Of a DNA stretch of 64,000 nt, positions 26,030 to 34,267 are shown one piece after another. Below the pieces are notes generated by a model that saw only the letters and a program-made list of their open reading frames with translations, did not search any database and was not told the DNA's origin. Source of the stretch: Saprospiraceae bacterium (GTDB taxonomy: Bacteria; Bacteroidota; Bacteroidia; Chitinophagales; Saprospiraceae); assembly GCA_016708265.1 (NCBI GenBank), contig JADJGA010000012.1, positions 186,001 to 250,000 of the forward strand. Reading direction: 5' to 3'. Both the position numbers and the translations under genes were made by a program. Positions within the stretch are counted from its first letter, which is position 1, and every line of letters begins with the position of its first letter.

Positions 26030-26707
26030 ATGGCCACTTGCATACAGGAAATTGACCACGATCTTGCATTCGATTTTTTAACAGAACAAGAAACATCCTT
26101 TCTGGAAAAAAACAAATCCAGCCTTAATTATAAGAAGGGTGAGATTATTCTTAAACAGGGAACTTTTGCCAATAATATTTTATTTGTAAAGACCGGTCTC
26201 TGTAAAATTTATATTCAGGGACTCCAGAAAAAAATAGTTCTTACCTTAAAAAAAGAAAAAAATTTCCTTGGTATAACAAGCTTATATTACGAAAAAAAGT
26301 TGTATCTGTATTCAGCTTCTGCTATTGAAGATTGTGAGATAGATTTTTATGATAAGGAAGCATTCAAAGAAGTCATGAAAAAAAATGCCTTATTCACAAA
26401 TGAAATAGTAAAGTACCTCAATCACAACAGTGTAAAAATATATGGAAGAATTGCATGCCTTGCAGAAAAAAATGCCCGGGGAAAAGTAGCAGATATGCTT
26501 TTGTGCTTTGCCAATAATCTGTTTGGTTGTTTTGAATTTACAATTCCTCTGTCCAGAATGGATTTAGCTGAATTTGCTGATCTATCGATGGAAAATACTA
26601 TCAGGATACTTAAGGAATTTGATAAGGATGGCATAATTACTCTTGATGGTAAGAAATTAAGTATTATTAATGTAGAAGCACTGGAAAGGATCAGCCAGTT
26701 TGGATGA
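26030..26707 (+). CDS. Crp/Fnr-family transcriptional regulator
   Basis: 225 residues: cyclic-nucleotide-binding-like beta-roll (about 20-120), dimerisation helix (ALFTNEIVKYLNHNSVKIYGRI), and a C-terminal winged helix with LSRMDLAEFADLSMENTIRILKEF. The recognition helix keeps the Glu and Arg that read the TGA/TCA half-site in CRP and FNR, agreeing with the TTGAT box upstream. The N-terminal cysteine cluster of oxygen-sensing FNR is absent (only Cys4 near the N-terminus), so an iron-sulfur switch is unlikely. It is divergent from the rhodanese lipoprotein and convergent with the cytochrome gene, whose stop codon abuts its own. Likely local regulator of the module. Confidence 0.9.
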   Translation: MATCIQEIDHDLAFDFLTEQETSFLEKNKSSLNYKKGEIILKQGTFANNILFVKTGLCKIYIQGLQKKIVLTLKKEKNFLGITSLYYEKKLYLYSASAIEDCEIDFYDKEAFKEVMKKNALFTNEIVKYLNHNSVKIYGRIACLAEKNARGKVADMLLCFANNLFGCFEFTIPLSRMDLAEFADLSMENTIRILKEFDKDGIITLDGKKLSIINVEALERISQFG

Positions 26708-28474
26708 TCATATTCTGCATTCTCCCGATCTGTTTTTGATCATCAGCTTATAATTACCTTTTATCATTCTCGAAAGAAACTGCTTGTCATTTTTATGGCA
26801 ATATATACATTTTCCGGCATTTAAAACCTTTTTCTGCATTTCCAGATTCAGGGGCTGGAAGTCCTTTCTTGCCGAGTATTTTTTATTTTTACTTATTTCA
26901 CTCATAAAACCTATCCATGAGTCTTGCGGCATATTGTCATAAATTGAATGCTGATAATCAGGATTGAATTTCCAATAGGAATTTTTTTGCATTATAATTA
27001 ATTCAAGTTTTCCGCTGCCATAGCCAAGTGCAGTAGATTCGGTGTGGCAGGATGAACATGATCTTCCTGATTTTGAAGTTGTATGAGCTGAAATTGGAGA
27101 AAACAGTCTGAAAAATTCAGAATGTGATTTATTTCCATAAAAACCGGCTTTGTCCAGTGTCATTATCATTGCCGGAATGGCAGGTTTTATTTTATATTTA
27201 CTGCCTTCGTAATCAACACCCATAACTGGGGGTGCGAAACCGAAATCATCCACCAGTTCTCTCCATTTTTTATTTTCTGCAGAATATTCTGTATGACAAC
27301 CTATACATGTTGGAACCCAGGCTGTATGACACATAGAGCAATCGAGATTTTTATGTACAGCATCATTTATACATGAAGGAGGAGTTTTGGATAATTTATA
27401 CAGTTTTTGATCTGTTTTGCCTATTAGATATGCATTTTTACCAAAATAAGTGTTAACCAGTGGGATATTGTCTTTTTCAGTTATAATGAAAATATCACTT
27501 TGGTACTTATATTCTCTGATACCGTGATCAAGAGAAGCTATCAAATCAAATTTTTCTTTCTCAGTGGTTTTGAATTTATCTTTAATATGGCAATCTGTGC
27601 ATTGGATTTTCACAGATTCTTTGCTGTGTTTGTAAAGTTTACCATCACCCATGATTTCACGGGAACTGTGACAATCTATACATTCAAGCCCTGCTTTGTG
27701 ATGGACATCTTCATCAGCTCTGGCAAATACTCTGCCATCCTTTAAAACCCTGAATTTATCATTACTTGTTTTTATTTCTGACGGCAGCAACAGGGTCTCA
27801 TACCAGCCTTCGTAACTTGTTGAAATTCTTGCTGACCTGCTGTGACAACCGAAGCATTTATCATTTTCTGTATTTAAGTCGATTGAGGGGTGAAACTTAT
27901 CATTTATGTCTATTTTACCTTGCCTGTAATTCAGATGGCATGCTAAACATCCTCCACCTCTTGATAGCTCATCTGGCTTACCATAATCCTTTTTTTCATA
28001 TCCAAGGTGACAACGGGCACACAGATTTTTTATATGAGTATCAGCTGCAGTGTTTCCCAAATCTTTAATATGAAAAAAAGCATCTGATGAATTTATTTCT
28101 CCGAATATATACTTATCTATGCTTATTATACCACTATTTGTGGTCATCAGAGAGTTATTTATCCTTGTAAGTTCATTTGGGTGACACAGAGCGGATGAAC
28201 AGGTAAGGTGAGCATTGCTCAGATTGCCAGGTATTTTTATCATACCCTGATGTGATTTATCCTTGTCAAGTTCTTTTCCTTTTCCAAGATGGCATGATGT
28301 GCAATCTATTTTTTCTGGGTCATGACCTACTGTTAGTCCTGTATATGCTTTATGACATTCAAGACATGTTTCCTTTGTTTTGTTATCTGAAAGCAATCCT
28401 GATTCATTTTTGCAGGCAATAAAAATCAGAATATAAATAATTGATATTTTTGATATTAGAATATTTTTTATCAC
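26708..28474 (-). CDS. Twelve-haem c-type cytochrome, probable lipoprotein
   Basis: 588 residues. The hydrophobic N-terminus ends IFIAC at Cys21, a slightly atypical lipobox. I count eleven CxxCH motifs (starting CLECH, CTSCH, CARCH, CLACH, CFGCH, CIDCH, CTDCH, CSMCH, CIGCH, CSSCH, CIYCH) and one CX4CH (CSSALCH), giving twelve haem sites. Spacing is uneven, with a roughly 80-residue haem-free stretch before the ninth motif, which could hold a catalytic pocket. Multihaem cytochromes of this kind do extracytoplasmic electron transfer or reduce/oxidise nitrogen and sulfur compounds; I cannot assign it to a named enzyme. The neighbouring rhodaneses suggest sulfur chemistry. It converges on the Crp/Fnr-type gene without a gap. 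Confidence 0.9.
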   Translation of the reverse strand: MIKNILISKISIIYILIFIACKNESGLLSDNKTKETCLECHKAYTGLTVGHDPEKIDCTSCHLGKGKELDKDKSHQGMIKIPGNLSNAHLTCSSALCHPNELTRINNSLMTTNSGIISIDKYIFGEINSSDAFFHIKDLGNTAADTHIKNLCARCHLGYEKKDYGKPDELSRGGGCLACHLNYRQGKIDINDKFHPSIDLNTENDKCFGCHSRSARISTSYEGWYETLLLPSEIKTSNDKFRVLKDGRVFARADEDVHHKAGLECIDCHSSREIMGDGKLYKHSKESVKIQCTDCHIKDKFKTTEKEKFDLIASLDHGIREYKYQSDIFIITEKDNIPLVNTYFGKNAYLIGKTDQKLYKLSKTPPSCINDAVHKNLDCSMCHTAWVPTCIGCHTEYSAENKKWRELVDDFGFAPPVMGVDYEGSKYKIKPAIPAMIMTLDKAGFYGNKSHSEFFRLFSPISAHTTSKSGRSCSSCHTESTALGYGSGKLELIIMQKNSYWKFNPDYQHSIYDNMPQDSWIGFMSEISKNKKYSARKDFQPLNLEMQKKVLNAGKCIYCHKNDKQFLSRMIKGNYKLMIKNRSGECRI

Positions 28475-28516
28475 ACTGTATTCACGATTGCTTAGTTGTA
28501 AAAAAAATAACTAAAC

Positions 28517-28524
28517 CAAAGATA
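28517..28524 (-). promoter_or_regulatory. -7 element for the cytochrome gene
   Basis: Minus strand TATCTTTG matches TAnnTTTG, 42 bp upstream of the start codon. No FNR-type dyad was seen near it. Confidence 0.55.
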
Positions 28525-29010
28525 AATAAATTTCAATATTTGTATTCAAAACTTTCAAAATATTGCAAGAAACATTCTTTACAACAAAGGTTAATGGCCT
28601 AATAGGAGGTGAAAAGTTTGCTCCAAATACACGATATGAAAACAAATACTCATTAATACGCAGCTAAATACTCAAAGACTTCAATTTGTAATCGATATTT
28701 TGATATGATAATTTCAAATTGAGTTTTTTATAACTTTTATTTTTTGAGATTTGAATATAAAAAAACCCGATGGACTTTTCCCCGGGCCAAAAATGTGTGA
28801 TATGAAAATATGTATTTTTGATGTTGCAAATTTATAATATTTGAAATTTAAATAAAAAAAGCTTATATCAACAGATATTAAAGCAATACATGAGCCCTAT
28901 TTCAATCGACAAAAAGGTTATTTCTCCTACAGGGATAAATTCAATAAAATGTATTGTGTTGATTGTCAGTAATTACTTAATTGATTCGGGAATATCTGTC
29001 AGAACTTTTA

Positions 29011-29041
29011 TTTTGTAGATAGAATTAACAGTTTTGTAGAT
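29011..29041 (+). promoter_or_regulatory. Direct repeats of TTTTGTAGAT, candidate LytTR operator
   Basis: Two identical 10-bp copies, 29011-29020 and 29032-29041, spaced 21 bp start to start, which is two helical turns. LytTR regulators characteristically bind pairs of direct repeats on one DNA face. The pair lies 55-85 bp upstream of the histidine kinase gene that is followed by a LytTR regulator, fitting autoregulation. Confidence 0.6.
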
Positions 29042-29095
29042 TTAAAGATAATATTAGGCGAATAAGTTGTATTTTTAATTTTTAAAAGCAATAAA

Positions 29096-30133
29096 ATGTT
29101 ACCAATAGATAAAAAGAGATTCAGGATACCACTTCACATATTGTTTTGGGCTTCATACTTATTTGTGTTTTCCGTAATGAGTAGTCTAAATTTTCCTGAT
29201 CTTCCACTGGAAAAAGTTATGTTCAGGACCGCGATATTCTCTTTGCCGATAGATATCACAGCTACTTATTTTACAATTTATTTTCTGATGCCTAAGTTTC
29301 TTTATGTCAGAAGATATCCCGAGTTTATACTGTCATTTGTATTCTCTGCAGCATTTTTTATATTATTGACTCAGATCTCAATGTATTACCTTTATACACC
29401 AAAGTATTATCCTGAAATAGCATATAAGCAGTCATTCTGGAAATTCCCATACTATTATTTTACAGTTGCAACATATTCAATAGTTATACTGGCAGCGGCT
29501 ATTAAACTGGCCAAAAGATGGGTTACTTCAAAAGACAGGGAATCAGAACTTGAAATGCATAGCCTTAAAAGCGAGCTTTCGATGCTGAAATTGCAGATAA
29601 GCCCTCATTTTTTATTCAATACACTTAACAATATTGACAGTTTGATTCTTAACGACAGGGAGAAAGCATCAGAAGCAGTGATCAAATTATCTGAAATAAT
29701 GCGATATATGTTATATGAGTCGCAACAATCCAGTGTTCCTTTGGAAAGGGAGATACAATACCTGCGAAATCTTATAGAATTACAGCAATTGAGGTTGACA
29801 AAAAAAGATTTTATAGAAATGAATATTTCGGGAGTACCTGAAAATAAAAATGTTCCAGCCCTGCTGTTTGTTCCATTTATAGAAAATGCAATCAAACATT
29901 GCGATAAGAATGTTGATTCTCCGGGCATTGTAATTAACATGAATATCAAGGATAATGGATTGATATTTGATATGTTCAATTTCATTCCTGCCTCAAAAAT
30001 CACTGACAGTGAAGGTGGAATTGGACTCAACAATATAAAGCGGAGACTTGAGCTGTTATATCCGGGAAAACACAAACTTGAAATTATTAATGATGAACGC
30101 AAATTCGAAGTATTTCTTGAACTGCAATTTTAA
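29096..30133 (+). CDS. LytS-type sensor histidine kinase
   Basis: 345 residues. Four probable membrane helices occupy about residues 10-135 with no large extracellular sensor, followed by a short coiled linker and the His_kinase domain with phospho-acceptor His171 in LQISPHFLFNTLNNIDSL. The ATP-binding part shows VPALLFVPFIENAIKHC (N box) and GGIGLNNIKRRLELLYPG (G box). It is 12 bp upstream of its LytTR response regulator, forming a two-gene unit. The signal sensed is unknown. Confidence 0.93.
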   Translation: MLPIDKKRFRIPLHILFWASYLFVFSVMSSLNFPDLPLEKVMFRTAIFSLPIDITATYFTIYFLMPKFLYVRRYPEFILSFVFSAAFFILLTQISMYYLYTPKYYPEIAYKQSFWKFPYYYFTVATYSIVILAAAIKLAKRWVTSKDRESELEMHSLKSELSMLKLQISPHFLFNTLNNIDSLILNDREKASEAVIKLSEIMRYMLYESQQSSVPLEREIQYLRNLIELQQLRLTKKDFIEMNISGVPENKNVPALLFVPFIENAIKHCDKNVDSPGIVINMNIKDNGLIFDMFNFIPASKITDSEGGIGLNNIKRRLELLYPGKHKLEIINDERKFEVFLELQF

Positions 30134-30145
30134 AAAATATTTAAT

Positions 30146-30901
30146 ATGAAAATCAGATGTATAATTGTAGATGACGAACCTTTGGCAGTAAGTAAGATTC
30201 AGGCTTTTGTTGATAAAACCCCTTTTCTGGAGACTGTTGGTTCATTTTATAGTGGTATTTCTGCTTTGGAATTTATGCAAAATAATGAAGTTGACCTCGC
30301 CTTTCTTGATATTCAAATGGATGATCTGACGGGTATTCAGTTAGTTGAAGTTCTGAAAAAAAAGCCACTTATAATATTTACTACAGCCTACGAACAGTAT
30401 GCAATCAAAGGATTTGACCTTGATGTTTGTGATTACCTCCTGAAACCAATTTCTTTTAACAGGTTTTTGCAGGCAGCCAACAAAGCTTATGATCATATTT
30501 CGGCCTCTGTAAAGAAAGAAATTGCCTTTACAGTTGACTCTTCAGGCAGCATGTCTTCAGGAAGTATTGAAAAGAATGATTTTATTTTTCTAAAAACCGA
30601 GTACAGGATGCAAAAAGTTTCATTTGATGAAATATTATACGTTCAGGGCATGAAAGACTATTTATTGGTAAAAACTCCAACAGCTAATATAATGACTATT
30701 ATGACATTTAAAAAACTTGAGGAAATGTTGCCTTCAAAAGATTTCATAAGAATACACAAGTCTTATATTATTCCAGTAAAGAAAATTGAAAGTATAGAAA
30801 GAAATATGGTTAAGATCGGAACAAAATTTTTTGCTATCAGTGATACATACCGTAAGGAATTTTATGATTTCCTTCAGAATTCGGGATTCTATACAACATA
30901 A
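30146..30901 (+). CDS. LytTR-family response regulator
   Basis: 251 residues. The receiver domain (1-120) starts IIVDDEPLA, has phospho-acceptor Asp55 in LAFLDIQMDD, the conserved Thr in IIFTTAYEQYA and Lys in YLLKPISF. A LytTR DNA-binding domain occupies about 140-248 (ILYVQGMKDYLLVKT, FIRIHKSYIIPVKKIE). Partner of the kinase just upstream. The TTTTGTAGAT direct repeats before the kinase gene are the best candidate binding site. A strong terminator follows at once. Confidence 0.95.
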   Translation: MKIRCIIVDDEPLAVSKIQAFVDKTPFLETVGSFYSGISALEFMQNNEVDLAFLDIQMDDLTGIQLVEVLKKKPLIIFTTAYEQYAIKGFDLDVCDYLLKPISFNRFLQAANKAYDHISASVKKEIAFTVDSSGSMSSGSIEKNDFIFLKTEYRMQKVSFDEILYVQGMKDYLLVKTPTANIMTIMTFKKLEEMLPSKDFIRIHKSYIIPVKKIESIERNMVKIGTKFFAISDTYRKEFYDFLQNSGFYTT

Positions 30902-30903
30902 AA

Positions 30904-30935
30904 AAACTGTCACAAAAGTGAATTTGTGACAGTTT
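30904..30935 (+). terminator. Terminator after the two-component pair
   Basis: Perfect 13-bp stem AAACTGTCACAAA / TTTGTGACAGTTT with a 6-nt loop. It begins 3 bp after the regulator stop codon and is symmetric enough to serve the convergent outer-membrane gene too. Confidence 0.85.
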
Positions 30936-30959
30936 GAAATATTATGAGCATGAAAAATT

Positions 30960-31649
30960 TCAGAAGTCATAATAATAAGCTGCACCAACCCTTATATTCC
31001 TGTGCTTCAGATTGAAGTCGATAACCGGATCATCAAGAAGATCTGTAAAACCGTAAACATAGCTGGCATTTAAATTGATCTCTCCGCTTTTGATTGGAAT
31101 GGCAAGGCCACCTCCTGCTACTGCAGAAATGTCATACCTGTTGAATAATCCGTTGCTGATATCAACATCATAATCAAACAGATTGATATCCACCAATACA
31201 TGTGCCTTGACACCTATTTCATATCCTGTTTCATAGGAAAACTGAGGCCCAAAGAAAATAAAGGGTGATACTTTTGATTTATTACTGTTGAATTTATACT
31301 TGAATAAAGCTGGAACTTCCAGGTAGGCCATTCTGTGAGCTAAGCGTGCTCCTATTTCAAAATCCTGACCGAATAATGTTACATTCTCAGTTACTTTTGA
31401 TTTCCCGCCTCTTCTGGCATAGTTCAATCCCGTGACAAAAGTCCAGTTAGGATCAAGGCTTCTTTGATAATTAATTCCGATTGTTCCGAAATTTGCAGTT
31501 TCCATTCCCAGGAAATCCTTATTATTGTCTAGACCACTTTCACTTATTGTGGCAAAGTTCATATTTGTACTTATACCAATGCTGTTTTGAGCAAAACTCA
31601 TATTGAAAATGAAAAGGAAACCTAATACTAATAACACTAAATTTTTCAT
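30960..31649 (-). CDS. Outer-membrane beta-barrel protein (PorT-like family)
   Basis: 229 residues with a cleavable signal peptide (NMSFAQ about residue 21) and a series of amphipathic strands: IGINYQRSLDPNWTFVTGLNYARRGGKSK, LEVPALFKYKF, VSPFIFFGPQFSYETGYEIG, and a C-terminal RNIRVGAAYYYDF ending in aromatic Phe, which is the barrel-assembly signal. This is the common Bacteroidota outer-membrane beta-barrel domain. Function unspecified. Single gene converging on the two-component pair. Confidence 0.85.
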   Translation of the reverse strand: MKNLVLLVLGFLFIFNMSFAQNSIGISTNMNFATISESGLDNNKDFLGMETANFGTIGINYQRSLDPNWTFVTGLNYARRGGKSKVTENVTLFGQDFEIGARLAHRMAYLEVPALFKYKFNSNKSKVSPFIFFGPQFSYETGYEIGVKAHVLVDINLFDYDVDISNGLFNRYDISAVAGGGLAIPIKSGEINLNASYVYGFTDLLDDPVIDFNLKHRNIRVGAAYYYDF

Positions 31650-31763
31650 GATAAATAATTTTAATTTTTTTTAATAAAAATAATTATCTATCTGACGAAA
31701 ACTAAAAGCATTAGTTAGTTATAGAAAACTTAAATAATATTAAATATTTGTTAAGGAATAATT

Positions 31764-31807
31764 CAAATCTGATCAAACAAAACGACTGATTAAAACGATC
31801 AGATTTG
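31764..31807 (-). terminator. Hairpin downstream of pyrF
   Basis: Perfect 11-bp inverted repeat CAAATCTGATC / GATCAGATTTG with a 22-nt loop, starting 22 bp after the pyrF stop codon. The T tract is weak, so it may be a terminator or an mRNA 3'-end stabiliser. Confidence 0.55.
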
Positions 31808-31828
31808 TAAATAAAACTAAAGTGGTTA

Positions 31829-32641
31829 TTATTGTATGAACTTTGACATTATGTCTCTGTATTCTTTAGCTTTAATATAAGCAGCTGATTCAAAATCTTT
31901 TTTATCAGAAGCATAAATGATAGCTCTTGAAACATTGATAAGCAAACCGTAATTTTCATTTAATCCCTTTTTAAGTATAGACTCAAGATCACCGCCTTGT
32001 GAGCCAACTCCGGGAACAAGAAGGAAATGATCGGGAACAATTTTTCTGATAGATTCTATTTCATCGGGATGAGTAGCACCTACGACAAACATCATGTTGT
32101 TTTGACTTCCCCATTCTTTTGAGATTGTAATTACCTGCTGATACAATGTGATTTGCTGGTTTTCAAGTTTTAGGTATTGGAAATCCTGACTTCCCTTATT
32201 TGAAGTCAATGCCAGTAAAATAACCCATTTGTCAGGATAATTTAAAAATGGAGTGACAGAATCCTTACCCATATATGGCGCTACAGTGACTGCATCGGCT
32301 TTTAATTTTTGAAAAAAAGCCCTCGCGTACATTTCTGAGGTGTTTCCTATATCAGCCCTTTTGGCATCAGCTATAATAAAGCAATCTTTTGGTATTAATT
32401 TGATAGTCTCTTCCAGGTTGTACCAGCCATTGCTTCCTTCTGCTTCATAAAAGGCTGTATTTATTTTATATGCGACTGTATAATCTTTTGTTGCGTTTAT
32501 TATCCTTTTATTGAATTCCAGAACAGGATTTTCAAATTCAGTTTTGAGAAATTCTGGTATTTTTTCCACGTCGGTATCCAAACCTACGCAAAGGAGTGAT
32601 CTTTTTGTTTTTATATTATTTTTAAGAGAAGCAATATTCAT
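31829..32641 (-). CDS. pyrF: Orotidine 5'-phosphate decarboxylase
   Basis: Last step of UMP synthesis. The type 2 (about 270-residue) form is recognisable by LLCVGLDTD near the N-terminus, the catalytic Lys-containing IIADAKRADIGNT, and LLVPGVGSQGGD at the phosphate site. The frame extends to an ATG at 32662, but that would overlap the nfu stop; the ATG at 32641 (MNIASLKNNIKTKRS) gives the usual start and a 10-bp gap. Downstream of mrp and nfu, probably in one transcript. Confidence 0.95.
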   Translation of the reverse strand: MNIASLKNNIKTKRSLLCVGLDTDVEKIPEFLKTEFENPVLEFNKRIINATKDYTVAYKINTAFYEAEGSNGWYNLEETIKLIPKDCFIIADAKRADIGNTSEMYARAFFQKLKADAVTVAPYMGKDSVTPFLNYPDKWVILLALTSNKGSQDFQYLKLENQQITLYQQVITISKEWGSQNNMMFVVGATHPDEIESIRKIVPDHFLLVPGVGSQGGDLESILKKGLNENYGLLINVSRAIIYASDKKDFESAAYIKAKEYRDIMSKFIQ

Positions 32642-32651
32642 TATCAGTATA

Positions 32652-32927
32652 TTACAATTCAATTACATCTTTTAATTCAGGAACCTCTTCCAAAAGATAT
32701 TCCCTCACACTGTATTTAAAAGTAGTTTCAGATCGTTCACATTTGGCACATGAACCTGTCCATTTTAATTTAACAATATTATCATGTGTTATTTCAGATA
32801 TTTCAATATTCCCTCCATCTATTTGAAAGTGAGGCCTAAGCTTATTTAGTAATTCATTTATTTTATTGAATAACAACTCATTTTTTATTTTCATTCGTGT
32901 GGTATTTTTACTATTATCAATATTCAA
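32652..32927 (-). CDS. NifU C-terminal-like iron-sulfur scaffold (Nfu)
   Basis: 91 residues, single Nfu domain. It has INELLNKLRPHFQIDGGNIEI and the cluster-binding CxxC in WTGSCAKCERSETTF, through which a dimer holds a 4Fe-4S cluster for delivery to apo-proteins. The start may instead be an internal ATG (MKIKNELLF, 11 residues in). It follows mrp, another iron-sulfur carrier, by 57 bp, making a small cluster-delivery unit with pyrF behind it. Confidence 0.92.
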   Translation of the reverse strand: MNIDNSKNTTRMKIKNELLFNKINELLNKLRPHFQIDGGNIEISEITHDNIVKLKWTGSCAKCERSETTFKYSVREYLLEEVPELKDVIEL

Positions 32928-32984
32928 ACAGAATAAATCTTCAATTTTATACTAAAAATTTTTTTACAATCTTTTTATCCTTTG

Positions 32985-34127
32985 TCAGGATCTGTCAACA
33001 ATTTTTGTCGGATTCAATACCTCATTCCTTATCTGTGTTCTTCTGTCCAGATTTAGTGCCAGCTCCATATAGTATTTTTTAACTTTTTCATCTGATAAAA
33101 CAACAGGAACTCCCTCATCACCTCCTTCCCGTATTGTTTCTATAATCGGGATCTGAGCAAGCAATTCAGTTTGTCCCTTATCAGCCAGTTTTTGTCCGCC
33201 TCCCTTTCCAAAGATATAAAATTTCTTTTCAGGCAGCTCTTCACAGCTGAAGTAAGACATATTTTCTACAACTCCCAATATCGGTACCTCCACATTGCTT
33301 ATCATGAACATGTTCATTGCTTTGACCGCATCATCTATAGCTACTTGTTGAGGAGTAGTGACCATTATAACACCTGTGACAGAAAGCAATTGAACTAAAC
33401 TCAACTGGACATCACCAGTTCCCGGTGGCAGGTCGACAATCATAAAATCAAGTTCAGGCCATACAACATCCCTGACGAATTGTTTCATCACTCCGTCAAG
33501 TTTAGGCCCCCTCAAAACTATTGCCTGTTCAGGATTAACAAAAAATCCTATTGACATTGTATATATTCCATAGGCTTCAATCGGAAGTAGTTTGTCAACA
33601 CCATATACCTTAGTCAAAGCAGGCCTCTTACCATGTAATTGCATCATAGTAGGAATAGAAGGACCATACATATCTCCATCTAAAAGTCCAACCCTGTAAC
33701 CTAATTCTTTCAATGATAATGCAAGATTGACTGAAACACTCGATTTGCCTACACCACCTTTGCCGCTTGCTATAGCAATGATGTTCTTAACCTGTGGAAG
33801 TGGATTGCTGCTGAGATCGATCAGTGGCTGAACAAATGTTTTAAATTCATCTGAAGATCCATTCTCTGGTTTTTGACTCGCAAGAGAGGCTTTATTAAGC
33901 ATATTAATATTTACCTGAAATTCAGGATATCTTTCTGAAAGAAGTTCCACAATCATCAAATTCAGTTCACCTTTCATAATTGGTTCAAGATCATCAGATA
34001 TGAGGTCAAAATTTATTTTATTACTTTCAATAATTATATTGTGTACTTTTTTTGCAGTCACCAATCCAATTCCGGTGACCGGATCTATGATTGTGTCAAG
34101 TAAATCAAGTAATTTTGCTTTGTCCAT
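32985..34127 (-). CDS. mrp: Mrp/NBP35-family iron-sulfur carrier ATPase
   Basis: 380 residues. An N-terminal MIP18/DUF59 domain (about 1-85) is followed by a P-loop ATPase with deviant Walker A IASGKGGVGKSSVSVNLAL, switch DMYGPSIPTMM and IVDLPPGTGDVQLS. The family carries and transfers iron-sulfur clusters. The CxxC found in some members after MSYF is absent: only one Cys remains in NMSYFSCEELPEKKFYIFG, as in several Bacteroidota homologues. Neighbour nfu supports the role. Divergent from the RibF fusion gene. Confidence 0.94.
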   Translation of the reverse strand: MDKAKLLDLLDTIIDPVTGIGLVTAKKVHNIIIESNKINFDLISDDLEPIMKGELNLMIVELLSERYPEFQVNINMLNKASLASQKPENGSSDEFKTFVQPLIDLSSNPLPQVKNIIAIASGKGGVGKSSVSVNLALSLKELGYRVGLLDGDMYGPSIPTMMQLHGKRPALTKVYGVDKLLPIEAYGIYTMSIGFFVNPEQAIVLRGPKLDGVMKQFVRDVVWPELDFMIVDLPPGTGDVQLSLVQLLSVTGVIMVTTPQQVAIDDAVKAMNMFMISNVEVPILGVVENMSYFSCEELPEKKFYIFGKGGGQKLADKGQTELLAQIPIIETIREGGDEGVPVVLSDEKVKKYYMELALNLDRRTQIRNEVLNPTKIVDRS

Positions 34128-34267
34128 ACTTAGAATTTATGATGTATACTTTAAACTAGAAATATACGTTTTTCAAAAAAAAGAGTTTTAAATGGTCTTA
34201 AAATTATTATAATTAATATATTATCAATACTATTGCAGTGCAATTAAGTAATTAACACTTTTACTTT

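Larger units (their letters stand above)
28475..29095. other. 620-bp intergenic region between cytochrome and LytS-like gene
   Basis: No credible ORF or RNA gene. It holds the cytochrome promoter at its left end, an imperfect GC hairpin (CCCG...CGGG) about 28766-28785 and, at the right end, the TTTTGTAGAT direct repeats described separately. The rest is AT-rich. Confidence 0.6.

Noticed and set aside
26030..26707. Oxygen-sensing FNR with an iron-sulfur cluster
   Set aside because: The N-terminal cysteine cluster is missing, although the DNA box is FNR-like.
28766..28785. Terminator in the cytochrome-lytS gap
   Set aside because: The CCCG/CGGG pairing is short, with no proper T tract and no gene reading into it from close by.
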